This document shows positions 51,233 to 63,392 of a DNA stretch of 64,000 bases, in pieces; positions within the stretch are counted from its first letter, which is position 1, and every line of letters starts with the position of its first letter. The notes beneath the pieces are model-generated. The model did not search any database, was not told where the DNA came from, and saw only the letters and a list, made by a program, of their open reading frames with translations. Made by a program: the position numbers and the translations under genes. This DNA comes from Rhipicephalus microplus (Eukaryota; Arthropoda; Arachnida; Ixodida; Ixodidae): the NCBI RefSeq assembly GCF_043290135.1, contig NC_134707.1, positions 132,806,319-132,870,318 on the forward strand. The letters run 5' to 3'.

Positions 51233-54200
51233 CCTCTGCTCTAGTCCTCATAATCATATGGTAGTTTATGAAAGTAAAAGCTGAACAATTTTTTTTCCAA
51301 TGTCGCACAGAACGCATACTCTTGTTAATTCGCGTGCTTAAACGTGCACCAGAGATAACACCAGAAGGTGCAATCACTGCTGTGTATATAGAAGATGCTT
51401 TCTGCCGATGATGAAGTTACTGGAGGTCCACGACTGTTTCGGCCGCTATCAGAGTACAGCACACTCAGTACTTGGGAGTCACTTAGTTTTAGTGGCACAA
51501 GCTAGCCTAGTAATGAGTGTATTCTTACTTGAGTGACTGCCAAATTCTTTAAATTAACCCTTATGTGACAGCACAATAAATTTGAGGTGCTTCCATGGTT
51601 TATATATTCTTTCACTGAAGAAAAAGTATGTTTTTTAGGCAGTGTGATAACTAAAGAATGGTTTACGCAGTTGATAAAGAGACTATGAAAAGTAATAGCA
51701 GCTTTCGGTCTTCTACGTAGGCCTATTTATATAAACAACGCTGCGCAAAAATGCCGCTACCTGCATTGTTGGGACTGTTTAATGGTAATTCGTTATTGAA
51801 AAATGTTTTTAGGGACAATGTAACACAAAACACCAGTATTTGCACAATACAGTAAAGGCTTTCTTTCTCTGTAAAGCTCACATGCTCACAAGACAAGATG
51901 CTAGGTGGTTGGCTAGCCACCGGCTCCCATCAATTTTAGAAATGACAAGCCTTAACCACTTCCTGCGAAGTTTCTACGCAAGTTTGCTGTTAGGCAACTA
52001 ATTCAAACGCTAATATGTTCTTTGGAAGTAAACTAACTTACTTTCGGGCAAAGTTTTTGAGACCAAAACGTTTTATTGAGATAAAATATTGAGAAGTTTT
52101 ATTGAGAAGTTCTGAAAAACTTCTTCTCTTTTGTGAACACGCGTTTGTCACTAGATTGTGGTGGTCTATAAGAAGAAATTTGAAAATGTATCAAAGTATC
52201 TTAAACTGGTACTGGCAAATATAATGTCGGATGCATTTTTCGCCATGGTTTCTTGCATCTGTATCTTCAGTATCCCTTGTCAGAGTATTTTCTAGCTTGT
52301 AAGAGTCTCTTGTCGGAGCCTTACTCTAATATGTATCGGAAGTTCTGGGAATAACTTAATTGTCTTGCATTGCGAGAAGCTAATGGAAAGTTTTTATTTA
52401 GAAAAGTATAACATTCTGCAGGATATCATTGGAGCAAAATGCGGCAAATGTTTGAAAATAGTGATTACTATTTTTATTTCACTCGTTACGAAATGAATGG
52501 CAATGCGTAAAGTTTCTTCAAGTAGAGGGTATGTGCTACATAAATAGGTCCGTAAAACCAAAACGTCGCGTTTTGTCCTACGTATTATTCTGACCCGCCT
52601 TACCGTAATCCTAAAGTTATCATCAGTGGTGGTGTCATTGAAAAAAACAACTTAACAGAGAATCAAGCATGGGCTCCGTCGGACGCCAGAAACAAGTTTA
52701 TTTCGATCTAAGGTGCCAATTAGGAAAGCGCATTCATAACGATTCATTGGTAATCTATATTTTAAACCATGTAGAGTTTTATTCATTAGAAAACAGTATG
52801 TGTACTCATTTACTACGTAATAACTTATGAAGTGTTCTTATGAAAATTTGAGTAAGAGCGCCTGCCGATTTCCCTTTATTTGTAGCTTCCAGGAAACCAT
52901 GCGTAACTTTGTTTATTTGTGGGTTTGTAGAATAACTACGTCTAAAGCCGTGTGGCGCATTTCTTGGAGCCTTATGCTTTTAGAGAAAGTTCTGAATATA
53001 TTTATAAATAATGTGCTAGCAGATTTTACACAAAATGGATTTTGATGATTTGTACCGATAGTTAGCCATGTTGCATTTATCACCAGATCAGACAGTGGTT
53101 TGTAGATCACATCTAGCCACCGCGGCCAGCATTTCATTCTGCGAACAGCAGTCGATTTCGGTCAGCAGGCAGCAGCAGCGGTTTTCTAGTGGCTGTGCTG
53201 CTTCAACACTGTAACCGCCATAACAACGCAACTGGCTCACTCTCATACCGCGGTTTACGTAATGCGGGTATTCCCCTCACCGTATGTGCCAACCTCAGAC
53301 AGCGAAAATAAAAATTTAAAACTTTAAAAGATAAACGAAGAATATATATAAAAAGAATAAACGAAGAATATAAATCGTTTGTTATAACTGGCGTTATAAT
53401 TACAGCCGACCAACGTCCCAAACGTCACATCACGATCATCTCCTAGCAGTCAAGAGTTTTGCGACGTAGTACACCTACGGCTGTTTAATATAAGTTGTAT
53501 TTTTTTTCTTCAAAAGTTATTCTAACGCTATATGAAAATTAATTATAAACAGAGACTGATTACCACGATGTATGACAACCTTACTCCATGGTTGAGCTGA
53601 CACCGCCATGAATAATAGAGTGGCAGTCTCTTGGTTGAGGTACTGCGTCCAATGACAACAATTAGTGATGTATCAAATGCCTTATGTATTACACTGTATT
53701 AGTTTTTACGTATCTATGCCCCTGACGCAAGAACCTATAGGCCAACGTTGGTCGTCCTACCTAAAATACGCCCACTAATCTTGCTTACACTTTCATTTAT
53801 TTAGAGTTACGCCTGAGTGATTACATGATATCCGGCGTTACGTGAGACTGTTCTGCGTGTTCCGCAATATTGTGGTCAACTTGCCGTTTAGGCCTAAAAT
53901 ACGCATACAGCTTGTGAATTTACTCACATTTGTCGTTCCACCTCGTAGGGCCTGGCTCGAAGTGTACCATTGGCTCGTTTTAGCTGACTGCTTCGCATAA
54001 AACAAATTTTAACACTGGGTGTGGTCAGCGGGAATTATATTTTTTGACGCTGTTGGTCAGAACGTTGAACGTGCCTCTCAGTATGCGCATGCCTCGACCA
54101 CCAGAACGATAGATTTCTCTTGGCTTCTCTAAATGTCGAAGTTTTTGTGATGGTTGGAATCCTGCGCGACAGCATTACATTTTATCCGACAGACGAGATT

Positions 54201-55029
54201 TCCCCTACCACCACACATTTCATTCAAGTACCTATTGAAGTTAAGGGCTGCAATTTTCACTTCATGGGCGCCTCTTATTCTTGCGGTTCTCATTTGTCAA
54301 CATATTGCGAACACTGATATAGTTAAGACGCTGCTTTTCCCAGCTTGGAGGCCTCCCTGCAGTAGCGTTTATCATCAAATTTCACTTTGCTGTATACATA
54401 TATTTTCTAATGGCGATGATCATCTTACGTAAGAGAACGATACTTTGACGCACATCATTGTTTTTCAGTCGGTAATAAGTTGACGTGTTTAAACGTTTTC
54501 TGATTGACAAACATAATAGACCTTGCTAGGGTTTCTGCTTTACAATACAGTGCTTAGTCGGATTTCAAACATCCATACTTTGCCATAATTGTACGTCAAA
54601 CGCTCGTGTAGGTGGAAAAAGAAACGGCTTCTCAAGGCTGTGACACACACTGAAGAATATTGAAAAGAAGATGAAAGACGCCATATCCAGCGTCTCCCAA
54701 CGTTCACGTTTCAAGGAAGGAAGGCCGTGACTTACGATAAATATATTCTATTTAATGTCACCTGTAAAGGTCAAAATGGAGATTCATTGTGCATCTTGAG
54801 GAGCTAAAATCTTTAGGCCCGCATCCCGTCATCACTATAGAAGCGCCCTAGAACACAGGCGTGGCACCCGTGCAAAGATACGATGAATTGATTCACCATG
54901 TCAATATCCTGTGCTGGCGCTAGACAAACGCGCTGAACCATACTCTGTCCATGCACCTGCTCATCCATGCGTTCGTTCATTCATGTATTAACTACCAAGC
55001 ATTCATAACGAGCTTCGGCGACTTCGCGC
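51233..55029. other. AT-rich stretch, no gene recognised
   Basis: Only short frames on both strands and none with motifs. No structured repeat recognised. Confidence 0.6.
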
Positions 55030-55030
55030 G

Positions 55031-55106
<76 letters not shown>

Positions 55107-55141
55107 GATCTATCTATCTATCCATCTATCTATCTATCTAC

Positions 55142-55176
<35 letters not shown>

Positions 55177-55184
55177 ACTGTCTG

Positions 55185-55265
<81 letters not shown>

Positions 55266-55267
55266 AT
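55030..55267. repeat. (TCTA)n microsatellite
   Basis: About 59 tetranucleotide units with a few single-base interruptions. The Ser/Ile/Tyr/Leu frame across it is not a gene. Confidence 0.97.
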
Positions 55268-55289
55268 AGCCGCCTAGGACCTTTAGCTC

Positions 55290-56660
55290 TCCTGGCCGTT
55301 TCGAAAATGGTGTCGGTACCAAACTTGGTATGGCATAACTCGACTGTATGAAGAACATGTTTGACTAGTCATAACATAAAAATCATGATATAGAAGTCTT
55401 AAATGCCATGATTACATTACATGTTCCTGCATCTCTCGCGGTGGTTTTGTTCACATGGCATGTTGCATAACTGGTTTGGTATGACATATTTCTATGGTGA
55501 ACACAAACGAGAGACCCTAACATAAAAATCTTGACATGCGTGTCATGTAACATGACTAGATGCCAAGCTCATGATGTGCTCGCGGGCGTTTCGCTAGCAT
55601 CACATAACCAAATTTGATATTACGGTACGCGAATGAATGATGAAGGTATTTGAATGGTGCAAACATGATAATCACGAGATTCGTGTCATGTAACAACATG
55701 ACCACATACCTTGCTCATGATTCGCTGGTGGCTGATGCACTAGCTCAACTTATACCAAATTTGGTATTATGGGACGTGAATAGATGACTAAGGTATGATA
55801 CTGGTGCAGACATGATAAACATGAGATGCGTGTCACGTAACAACATGACTACATGCTACGCTCATGATGCGCTCGTAGCTCTTTCGATAGCTTCACATGT
55901 TCCAAACTCGGTATTACGTGACGCGAACGGACGACATAGGTAAATGACACATACGAACATGATAATCACGACATGCGTGTCATGTAAAAACATGACGACA
56001 TGCCACACTCTTTATGCACTCGCGGCGGTTTCGCTATAAAAACATGTGCCAAATTTGGTATTACGTGACGTCAACGGATGACGAAGGGATGTGACTGGTG
56101 CAAACATCATAATCATGAGATGCGTGCCATGTGAGAACATGAGTACATGCCACAGTCAGGGTGCCAATAAATTTCGATGTGACGTGCTGCGCGTGCTCGC
56201 CGGCGTCGTTTTGGCCTGGTCACGCCGGTGTTGCCACGCCAGGCACCGGTCTTGCGAAATGCTAGCAGGTGCGTGCCGCGCTGCTTTGCTTTGACGCATG
56301 CGTGTTTCAGTGCGTCCGGCGTCCCTCTGTCACGAAAAGAGGGACACGCAGTGTTGTCTGAGGAACGCATCGGAGCGAAATGCAGCAAGTCGCATTTCGC
56401 ACCGGTTGCCGTCGGGCCTCGCTGAGGGACGCTGGTTGCGCTGGTCGCGCCTGGCCTCAGACTATAGAGTGCTCGCGTTTTGCTAACGTGGCGTCGCTGG
56501 GCCCAGCGTGTGCGCGCGTCAACGCTAAATTAGAGTATATAGGGCCCTTCATTATGCGCTCGTGGCGGTTTTGCTAGCTCCACATATTACAAATTTGGTG
56601 TTGTGTGACGTCAATGGATGACGAAAGTATATGATATCGCATAGACATACGTTGAGAGGC
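55290..56660. repeat. Tandem repeat with a ~146-bp unit
   Basis: A diverged block recurs with the core CCAAATTTGGTATTACGTGACG at about 55318, 55476, 55610, 55756, 55902 and 56049, and once more at about 56590 after an insertion. Between cores, each unit carries ATGATAATCATGAGATGCGTGTCATGTAA-like sequence and GCTCATGATGCGCTCG. Spacing over the last four units is 146-147 bp. It lies directly after the (TCTA)n tract. Confidence 0.8.
56157..56548. mobile_element. GC-rich insertion in the tandem repeat, possibly a hAT-type MITE
   Basis: A ~390-bp GC-rich block interrupts the 146-bp repeat. It starts CAGGGTGCC and ends GGGCCCTT (reverse complement AAGGGCCC), short imperfect hAT-like termini. No transposase and no clear 8-bp target duplication. 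The host repeat resumes right after it (CATTATGCGCTCG). Confidence 0.45.
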
Positions 56661-57857
56661 TCCAGTAAATTGTGGGGAAATATATAGTTTGTGGGGGTAT
56701 ATCGCGGCCATATACAATGAAAAACGATTTCGGGGTGGAAATAAATGATGTTTCTGATTGTCGTGCTGGTGATTCAAAAATACTTAACAACGTCTGAGCA
56801 GTCAGAAGGCGAATTCTGCAGGAAAGAGGAGAGACCCTCGATTCGCGATACAACACATTGTTGGCAACTGTTTTAGGCAAGCCAAGGCATACGCGCAAAG
56901 CTTCTCTTTCCAGAAGAGCTAGAGGCCGTAACTAATAAACTAGAACTCTAGAGAAAAGTGCTCAAACAAATTCCGACATAGGCAAACGTAAATGCGCTAT
57001 ATCATTACCAGTGTGCTTGTACTCATACCTATGTGGCAGTTGCTTAGCCTACGCATTATGCCTATGGCCCGCGCACCTTTTCTGTCGATTTATTCGATGT
57101 GAGGTCGCCTGTTAAAAGATGTATGATAAATTACTGCAGACTATTCAACATATTCCACCTGTGGTAGATACTCATGACGGTAAGACAGCGAGATGTGCAC
57201 GGGGTTTTGCAGCTCGAAAGCAAGAAGGGGACATTTACTCGGAATAAGTAGAAAGAAATTGCCTTCTATTCAGCCCCCGCATATATTAAGGTAAGTCTGC
57301 AGCTGTTCATATAAGGTATGCATGTTTTCTGGCATTGCTGAAAATGCGATATCATCTGCATAAGCATAAGTTGTTATGTCCTGTTTACGTGTAATAGCGC
57401 TCATTAGTAAATTAAATAGCACAGGGGAAAGCACTGAGCCTTCTGCTATTCCTCTCGTTTGTGTGTGAGTAGATGATCAAATACCATCTTTAAAACAATA
57501 AAATTTTCTGTCTGCGAGAAAATTGTAAACCCAAGCTATTATGCATGACGGAAAGTCAAGGTATTCTAATCTATGTATGAAAATACAATAGTTCATGGTG
57601 TCATAAGCTTTAGCAATGTCTAAGGTAACTAAAGCTGCATATTTGTTATCTAGCTGAGCTAACTGAAGCCGACTTTCGAAATAATAGTGGGCATCCCGAA
57701 TTCAACAACCTGCTCTGAAGCCAATTTGACAGGGGCTTAGAATTGACCTCTCGTAATAAGTTCACTCATTTGTATAATGACAATTCTCTCAGCCAAATGC
57801 ACTAAGTTTGATGTCAGTGCAATTGGCCTTATGTTATCCTCACAGATGCCGTGCGCC
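56660..57857 (-). pseudogene. LINE RT pseudogene A
   Basis: No long frame, but the minus strand encodes RT pieces: NIRPIALTSNLVHL (about 57830), LDIAKAYDTMNY (motif A, about 57620), GIAEGSVLSPVLFNLLMSAI (motif B, about 57440) and TTYAYADDIAFSAM (motif C, about 57350). A C-terminal ALRVCLGLPKT-type block lies at 56898. It ends near the tandem repeat at about 56660. Many stops; its upstream part is cut by LINE B at about 57857. Old relic. Confidence 0.75.
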
Positions 57858-59096
57858 GATGCTGATGCTGATGACCTCAGATGAATGGCGCTTACCCACT
57901 AAGGGGGATGGGCCAAGAACCGGGCGGCAGGATACTTAAATGAAACTAAAATGAAAATGAAGCCAATCTGAAAAAGTAGCTTAAAATAATACTACCAAAA
58001 AACAAAAAATGTTTGCTGAGCAAGCGGTCAAACTATCTTTTGTTTTTGAAAGACATAACTACGAATTATAAACTAAAGATCTGAAAAAGTAGGGGTTCAC
58101 TAGCATGGTAACCTTTTAGTTGCGTTGATGTAATCAAACAGAGCGGAGCATACATCCCTGTGGCAGTAACCAAATGAAGTTCCGCCAATTGATAAAATTA
58201 CTGGTAGATTTACTTGTATTCCTAGCTTTTGTAATGGGGCTACTAAAAATCTTTTTCTCTGATAAGAATAACGATGACAGAATAAAAAGAAATGTTCAAT
58301 TGTTTCAATTTCGTTGCAACAAATGCATAGCGGTGACGCCTTGAGCCGAGCTTTGTTAAGGTAATAATTTAGTTGTGGAACTGCACAGCGAAATGTGGTA
58401 TAAGTGACCTCTAACTAGCGAGATACACGCCACTGTTTATTCCAGCAATAGATCAAATGCTCAAAATCTTTGAATTTATCCAAATTACCTTTTCCCCATT
58501 GCAGGCAAGCATTTCGGAACCTTAGCGCGGTTACGTAAGCCGTATCTGGCAAAACTGGGATAGTGGGCCCACCCAGGGATACTGCTGCTAAAGAGTCCGC
58601 CATTTCGTTGAAATATAATTCGCGGTGGCCTGGTACCCATAGCAAATGCAGTTTTTTTTACGTTTTTCGGTACTAAATGCCGAAACGTATTCATCAGCTC
58701 TGAATTTACTGCCGCAGAAAGTGCATTACAAACTGATAACGAATCTGTAATGATAACTGCTAACGATTCACTTGAGGGTAATTTGCGTAGGGCAAGAACA
58801 ATGGTCAATAATTCTGCAATGAATACCGGGGTATAATCTGGGAGTCGAATCGAAAAGGACCAGTCCAAAGAAGGAGAGAAGATGCCAACCCCAGCCTTTT
58901 CTTTTGACACAGATGCATCAGTCGCTATGATAATGCTAATTCTCCTTGTCCCAGCCTCCTTTTTCTCTTCATCTTTACCCTTCTCTTGACCTTTCGATGC
59001 TTCATGCACGGACAACGTCAAATATCTGAGCGTGGACGACGAAAAAACACACATGGGCAATTTTAACGTGGGAGCGTTAAAAAACGAGATCGGCAT
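57858..59096 (-). pseudogene. LINE B remnant: RNase H domain and 3' untranslated region
   Basis: The RNase H part (59096-58415, two frames) shows IIATDASVSKEKAGVGIF (Asp), FIAELLTIVLAL (Glu), VIITDSLSVCNAL (Asp) and MLWVPGHRELYFNEMADSLA (His, Asp). The non-coding 3' part ends in a (CATCAG)n-like tail at 57858-57875, typical for I-group LINEs. It lies 5' of RT pseudogene A on the same strand, the reverse of the order expected in one element, so it is a separate insertion into A. Confidence 0.75.
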
Positions 59097-59212
59097 CGTT
59101 CACTCGACGGGTAGGAAGCATGAATTTCAGGGTCGCCGCAAGAATCGAACCTAAGCATTCTGCGTGGCAATCAGGGATTCCACCACAAAGCCACGCCAGT
59201 TTTTTTCTTTTC
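59040..59212 (-). mobile_element. tRNA-like SINE fragment, third family
   Basis: The minus strand from about 59200 shows a tRNA-like segment with an A-box-like TGGCTTTGTGGTGG and B box GGTTCGATTCT (about 59142-59152). A body follows with CCGATCTCGTTTTTTAACGC. It differs from the SINEs at 2885 and 11228. The limits are uncertain and overlap the 5' end of LINE B. Confidence 0.45.
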
Positions 59213-59429
59213 TTTAATGCATAAAAGCATCACCAGTGATGATGAACCACGCTAAACATACTTCACCAAAAATTGGGCGAACACACACAAGAGTTCAGAA
59301 GGGAAAGCAACTCCAGAACATGGGTCAAAAGTCTCAATAACATTGCGCACTTAGGCAGCTGCTTCTCGGAAGAGTGATCTCGTTGAGCGTGGTGGCTCGG
59401 CGAGTCGATCTATAATGCGACTTTGTCAT

Positions 59430-60490
59430 AGTGGATAAATTCCCAACAACATAAACAGGCCGTATGAAGAATTATCAGTCAGGCTCTTTTTGAAAGGCAG
59501 GAACCTAATACCATGAGTTATGATTGGAAGTTCTTTTCTGGTTGTTCTTTTTAGAATGTCTCAAAAATAATGTGCGGCGCGACATTGAATAAAACAATGC
59601 TCTGCAATCAACCTGAGACGATAGTCTCAGCTCGATTGCAGAGTTTACAGTTCACTGTCCAGGTCACTTATATTGATTTTTCATTCAGCCACGTTTTCAC
59701 TGGCAGAGTGTAGGTGGGATGTTTAACGAAAAATGTTTTTGCTGAAGGAGATATCCGCAATCTACGTACACGGCATGATAGATCGTGACCAGACAAAAGC
59801 GATTATGGCATTCGATAAGCGGATAGAATGCTCTCATCCCTACCATGTTGCCACCTTTTGATGGATCATAGTTATCGCAGCATTCCAGTGCGGGCCACTG
59901 TCACGATAGTTATCGAGAGGCACACCAAGGTACCTCATATTAGCTACATGCCAGTGGATATTTGCGAAGACCGAAGGAGTTTCGGCCCACATGCCAAGCC
60001 AGAACTTTCTACATTTATAGAAATTTATGTTGGCGCAAGTGACTTCACAGAAACAAAATGTAGCGTTAATAACAGAGTAAAATGCCATTGTACAGTACAT
60101 CGTCAACCAACTGCAGATGTCTTAGGAGCCGGAACAAAAAAAGCATGCTGTACCTTATCAAATGCTTTTTCAAGGTCTATTTGAAATAGGGCTACTTGGT
60201 TTATGCTACCATCAATGCACACAAAGACTTACCGTGCAACATGAATGTTTGTCGGTATAGAGAGACCTCAAACTCCACATGTTTGGTGGTCTCCAACACA
60301 TTTAGTAATCACTGTCTGTAGCCAATTTTTGAGCAATTTCGCAAATATTTTGCAGTCAACATTACTCGAAACTAGTTCTCAAATAGACCCTAATGTTCAT
60401 AAAACGTCAATTGGGATTGCAGTGATGGCAATTGAATTGCATAAACAATACATATGTAATCCTACGATTAAGGCGTCACGTCTGGTCAAC
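59430..60490 (-). pseudogene. Tx1/L1-like LINE RT pseudogene
   Basis: Minus-strand pieces: KIFAKLLKNWLQTVITKCVGDHQTCGV (about 60360-60270), LFQIDLEKAFDKVQHAFF (motif A, about 60195-60140), then a deletion, then the C-terminal block FWLGMWAETPSVF...MRYLGVPLDNYRDSGPHWN (about 60010-59865) and WTVNCKLCNRAETIVSG (about 59670-59620). Motifs B and C are missing. The order and blocks fit Tx1-type L1 elements. Clearly dead. Confidence 0.75.
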
Positions 60491-60599
60491 ATCAGTAGTA
60501 CTAACGAGCCATCCGCTGAAACTGATTTATGGAGCCGTGCCCAGGCCTGCTATCATCGCAAGCACTATAGCTCTTCATATTAGCTTATAGCTGTTTGAT

Positions 60600-63160
60600 T
60601 TTCCAATACTCATTCATGTTCCTGTTGGCGTCATTGCGCAAGCCCAAACAATTGGTTAAATAAACATCAGCAACATTTCAACGTATGTCTGTGCGTGCAT
60701 TATTTAAACATATATTTAGCGCTACTTCATGCACTGTCACTGAGTAAAACAATATTGTCACGATCAGCTTCCCTGTCGTATAATTCGCATAGCCTTGATT
60801 CAGAAGATGCGCGGTATCTGTCATTTTTTTCTTATGAAAGTGAGAGTTTCAGCAAGGTGTCATTCCAATGAGTAAGGTGATACATAAAATGACATTATTG
60901 CACAAAATTGCTCATGCATGCGTAACTTTTTTTGAAGGCCAGGAATATGACACCATTATGTTTTTTTCTTTCTATTTTTGCGAGACATCACAGAATATCA
61001 TGGTAATTATTTTAATGCCTGATCTAGGTAGCGGAGAGTATTCCTAATGTTATCAGCGTCGTAATACAAGGCTTCTATCAAGCTTTGCACGAAGGACACA
61101 CGAGAAAAGAGTGTTCCGAAAATAGAAACCCTTTTAACACCATCTCTGTCCTGATACTGTACGCCTTCTTGCTTTCTCTCTTTCTTTGCTGATGTCCTTC
61201 AAGAATTTTTAGCAAAACGACACCACTTTGATTAATCCCGACGGCTCACAAAACCACTAATTAGATTTGTGTTTTTTCTCCACCATTTACCAAGTGGAAA
61301 TGCTGACGTTTATTTTGTTTCTTATTATGCGACACAGTTGTCCTATATACATGCATTGAATTGACCTGCGTGTCAGTCAGTATTTTGTACCGTGGCTATT
61401 TCAAGCATATCTTGCCAGAAAGCTTTCGCGGAATAAATTCTCGGGCGATCAGTGGGTATCACATATTTTTTACCAACTGCAGTGCTGGTAATAGCTATCG
61501 CCGCAATCAACGAGTTCTCTCGCCGGCCACAGGAACTGTGATTATGCGCCTTAGTGGCTATGATCATAATTTCCAGCATAATAGTCGCATATGTTTTGAC
61601 TTTCACAGGTGTGCTCATTACTGTTAATTAAAATTTACGCTGTAACCTCTTCTAGCAATTAAAAAAGTCGAACTATAGGATCCGCCCAATTTTCGGTATC
61701 GCCCTGTGTGGATTATTGTTACTGACTTCAGAAGCATTATCATCACCATCACTTCACGAAGGATAACAACGTTCCGGCAGACTCTTTCTTTTTTTAGGTA
61801 TAATATTTCCTTCTCCCATTTGAATTATTTATTACTTGAAGGGCCTAAAATCTCATACAAGAAATTCTTGGCCAGTTCCCCTGAGTTGGTATCAGCCATA
61901 GGAAAGCCATCATCACCATCATCATTCTCATGCGACGCCTATAGCCTGCTTTTGCCTGTGATTGTGGTCGGCGTTAAACCAGCTGCGAAAGACATCCAGC
62001 AGGTAACTTCCAACGGTTTCCGACTTTTTTTTCATTGTGAATCAGATTAACGGGCAGCGCAGTGGTCTGGACTTGTACCAGAGAGATAGAAGCAAGGGGC
62101 TGCATTTTGTTAAGGGCTATTCTGTGTTGCGCTTTCAGAAGGGCGTACTACTGAGAGGGATATGCGCTGTAACGTTTACACTCATAATTTGTGCACTTGT
62201 GGTAAGCCATGCGTCAGAGGACACTATTTGGATTGAATTGAATAACCGGTCTGCTTAAAGAAATCATTGACTGGCAACTACATGACATCATACTCAGCTT
62301 CATTTTTTTGCGCCAATCACTATCACTGATGGCCGCACCTTTTGCATGACAGCGACTAACTGGAAACGTTCATGTGCTTTGATGTTGAATGAACAAATAT
62401 TGCGAAAAAAACCATGGACTAATTAAGGAACAGCAATCAACAGCGCTAGGCATGTGTTTGTCAGCGCCTAAATATTAGTATCGAGAGATGACGCAGAAAA
62501 AGTTAAAAAGACCACAGGTTTTTATGTGGGTATTCTTTATAAAGAAGTAGCTTACATACGACGAAAACAATGCAATGTCTCATTGATCAGCACCCCCGAT
62601 AAAGCATGCATGTGTTTCACCTGCCACAGGAAACTCACAAGCTTGTGAGTCAGCCTTTTTTTGGACTTTCACATGCATATAAGCACACCTAAGGAATACT
62701 TTGCGTGGTGTTCATGTCTAATAAGCCACTAAGGCGCTTTCCGGACTTTTTTTGTCATCGTGTCCATGCGTAGGTGTTTTTTTTACCTTTCGCAGATGCT
62801 ATTTATGCTTACTTTCACATAATAATCTAGTACTGAATCGGCGTTGTTGTATTTTCATTCCTCTGAATGTGCACGTTTTCTTCACTTTTATTTTGGCTCT
62901 TCAGAGGAAGGAGAACTCCAGGTGATTTGACCACCACCCTGAATATAAAGATTTTGAAATACAGTGACTTTAAATTCAACGCTTGTTGGCATATGCTGTA
63001 TTCTCTTGCGGGAATTCTTCGCACCAGGTATATTGGCGCGGTTCCTTTGTCCACGATCCTGTAGGTGGCAAAGCCTATGGCTAACAGTCCTCTAGAAAGC
63101 GTAATAATGCCATGCTCGCCACCCTCTCCCGTTTGGTTACTAGTTTCTCAAAGCATATCT
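60600..63160. other. AT-rich stretch, no gene recognised
   Basis: Short frames only; no recognised motif, LTR or tRNA-like boxes. Confidence 0.6.
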
Positions 63161-63162
63161 GT

Positions 63163-63205
63163 TGATTGATTGATATGTGGGGTTTAACGTCCCAAACCTA
63201 CTGTG
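63163..63205 (-). mobile_element. 3' end fragment of the Ruka-like SINE
   Basis: ATTGATTGATATGTGGGGTTTAACGTCCCAAA on the plus strand equals the reverse complement of the SINE 3' end at about 11435-11470; the rest of the SINE is absent. Confidence 0.8.
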
Positions 63206-63392
63206 GCATACTCTTATTATTTTCTGGTACGACACTTAAGACATAAGCTAGTAGTGGGTAGTCTGCTGAGGAGAAAGAAAAGAAGTAGTTGGAACAATGG
63301 CGGAGAAGCAATAATAAACCGCGCTGTGGTTTCGGAACCGCGTTTCAGAGTGCTATATTTATTTGTGACCCGGAAACCGAACGCGACCTTCC

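Noticed and set aside
55030..55267. Regular repeats that could suggest a CRISPR array, and a long Ser/Ile/Tyr/Leu ORF
   Set aside because: It is a tetranucleotide microsatellite without unique spacers, and the ORF is a by-product of the repeat.
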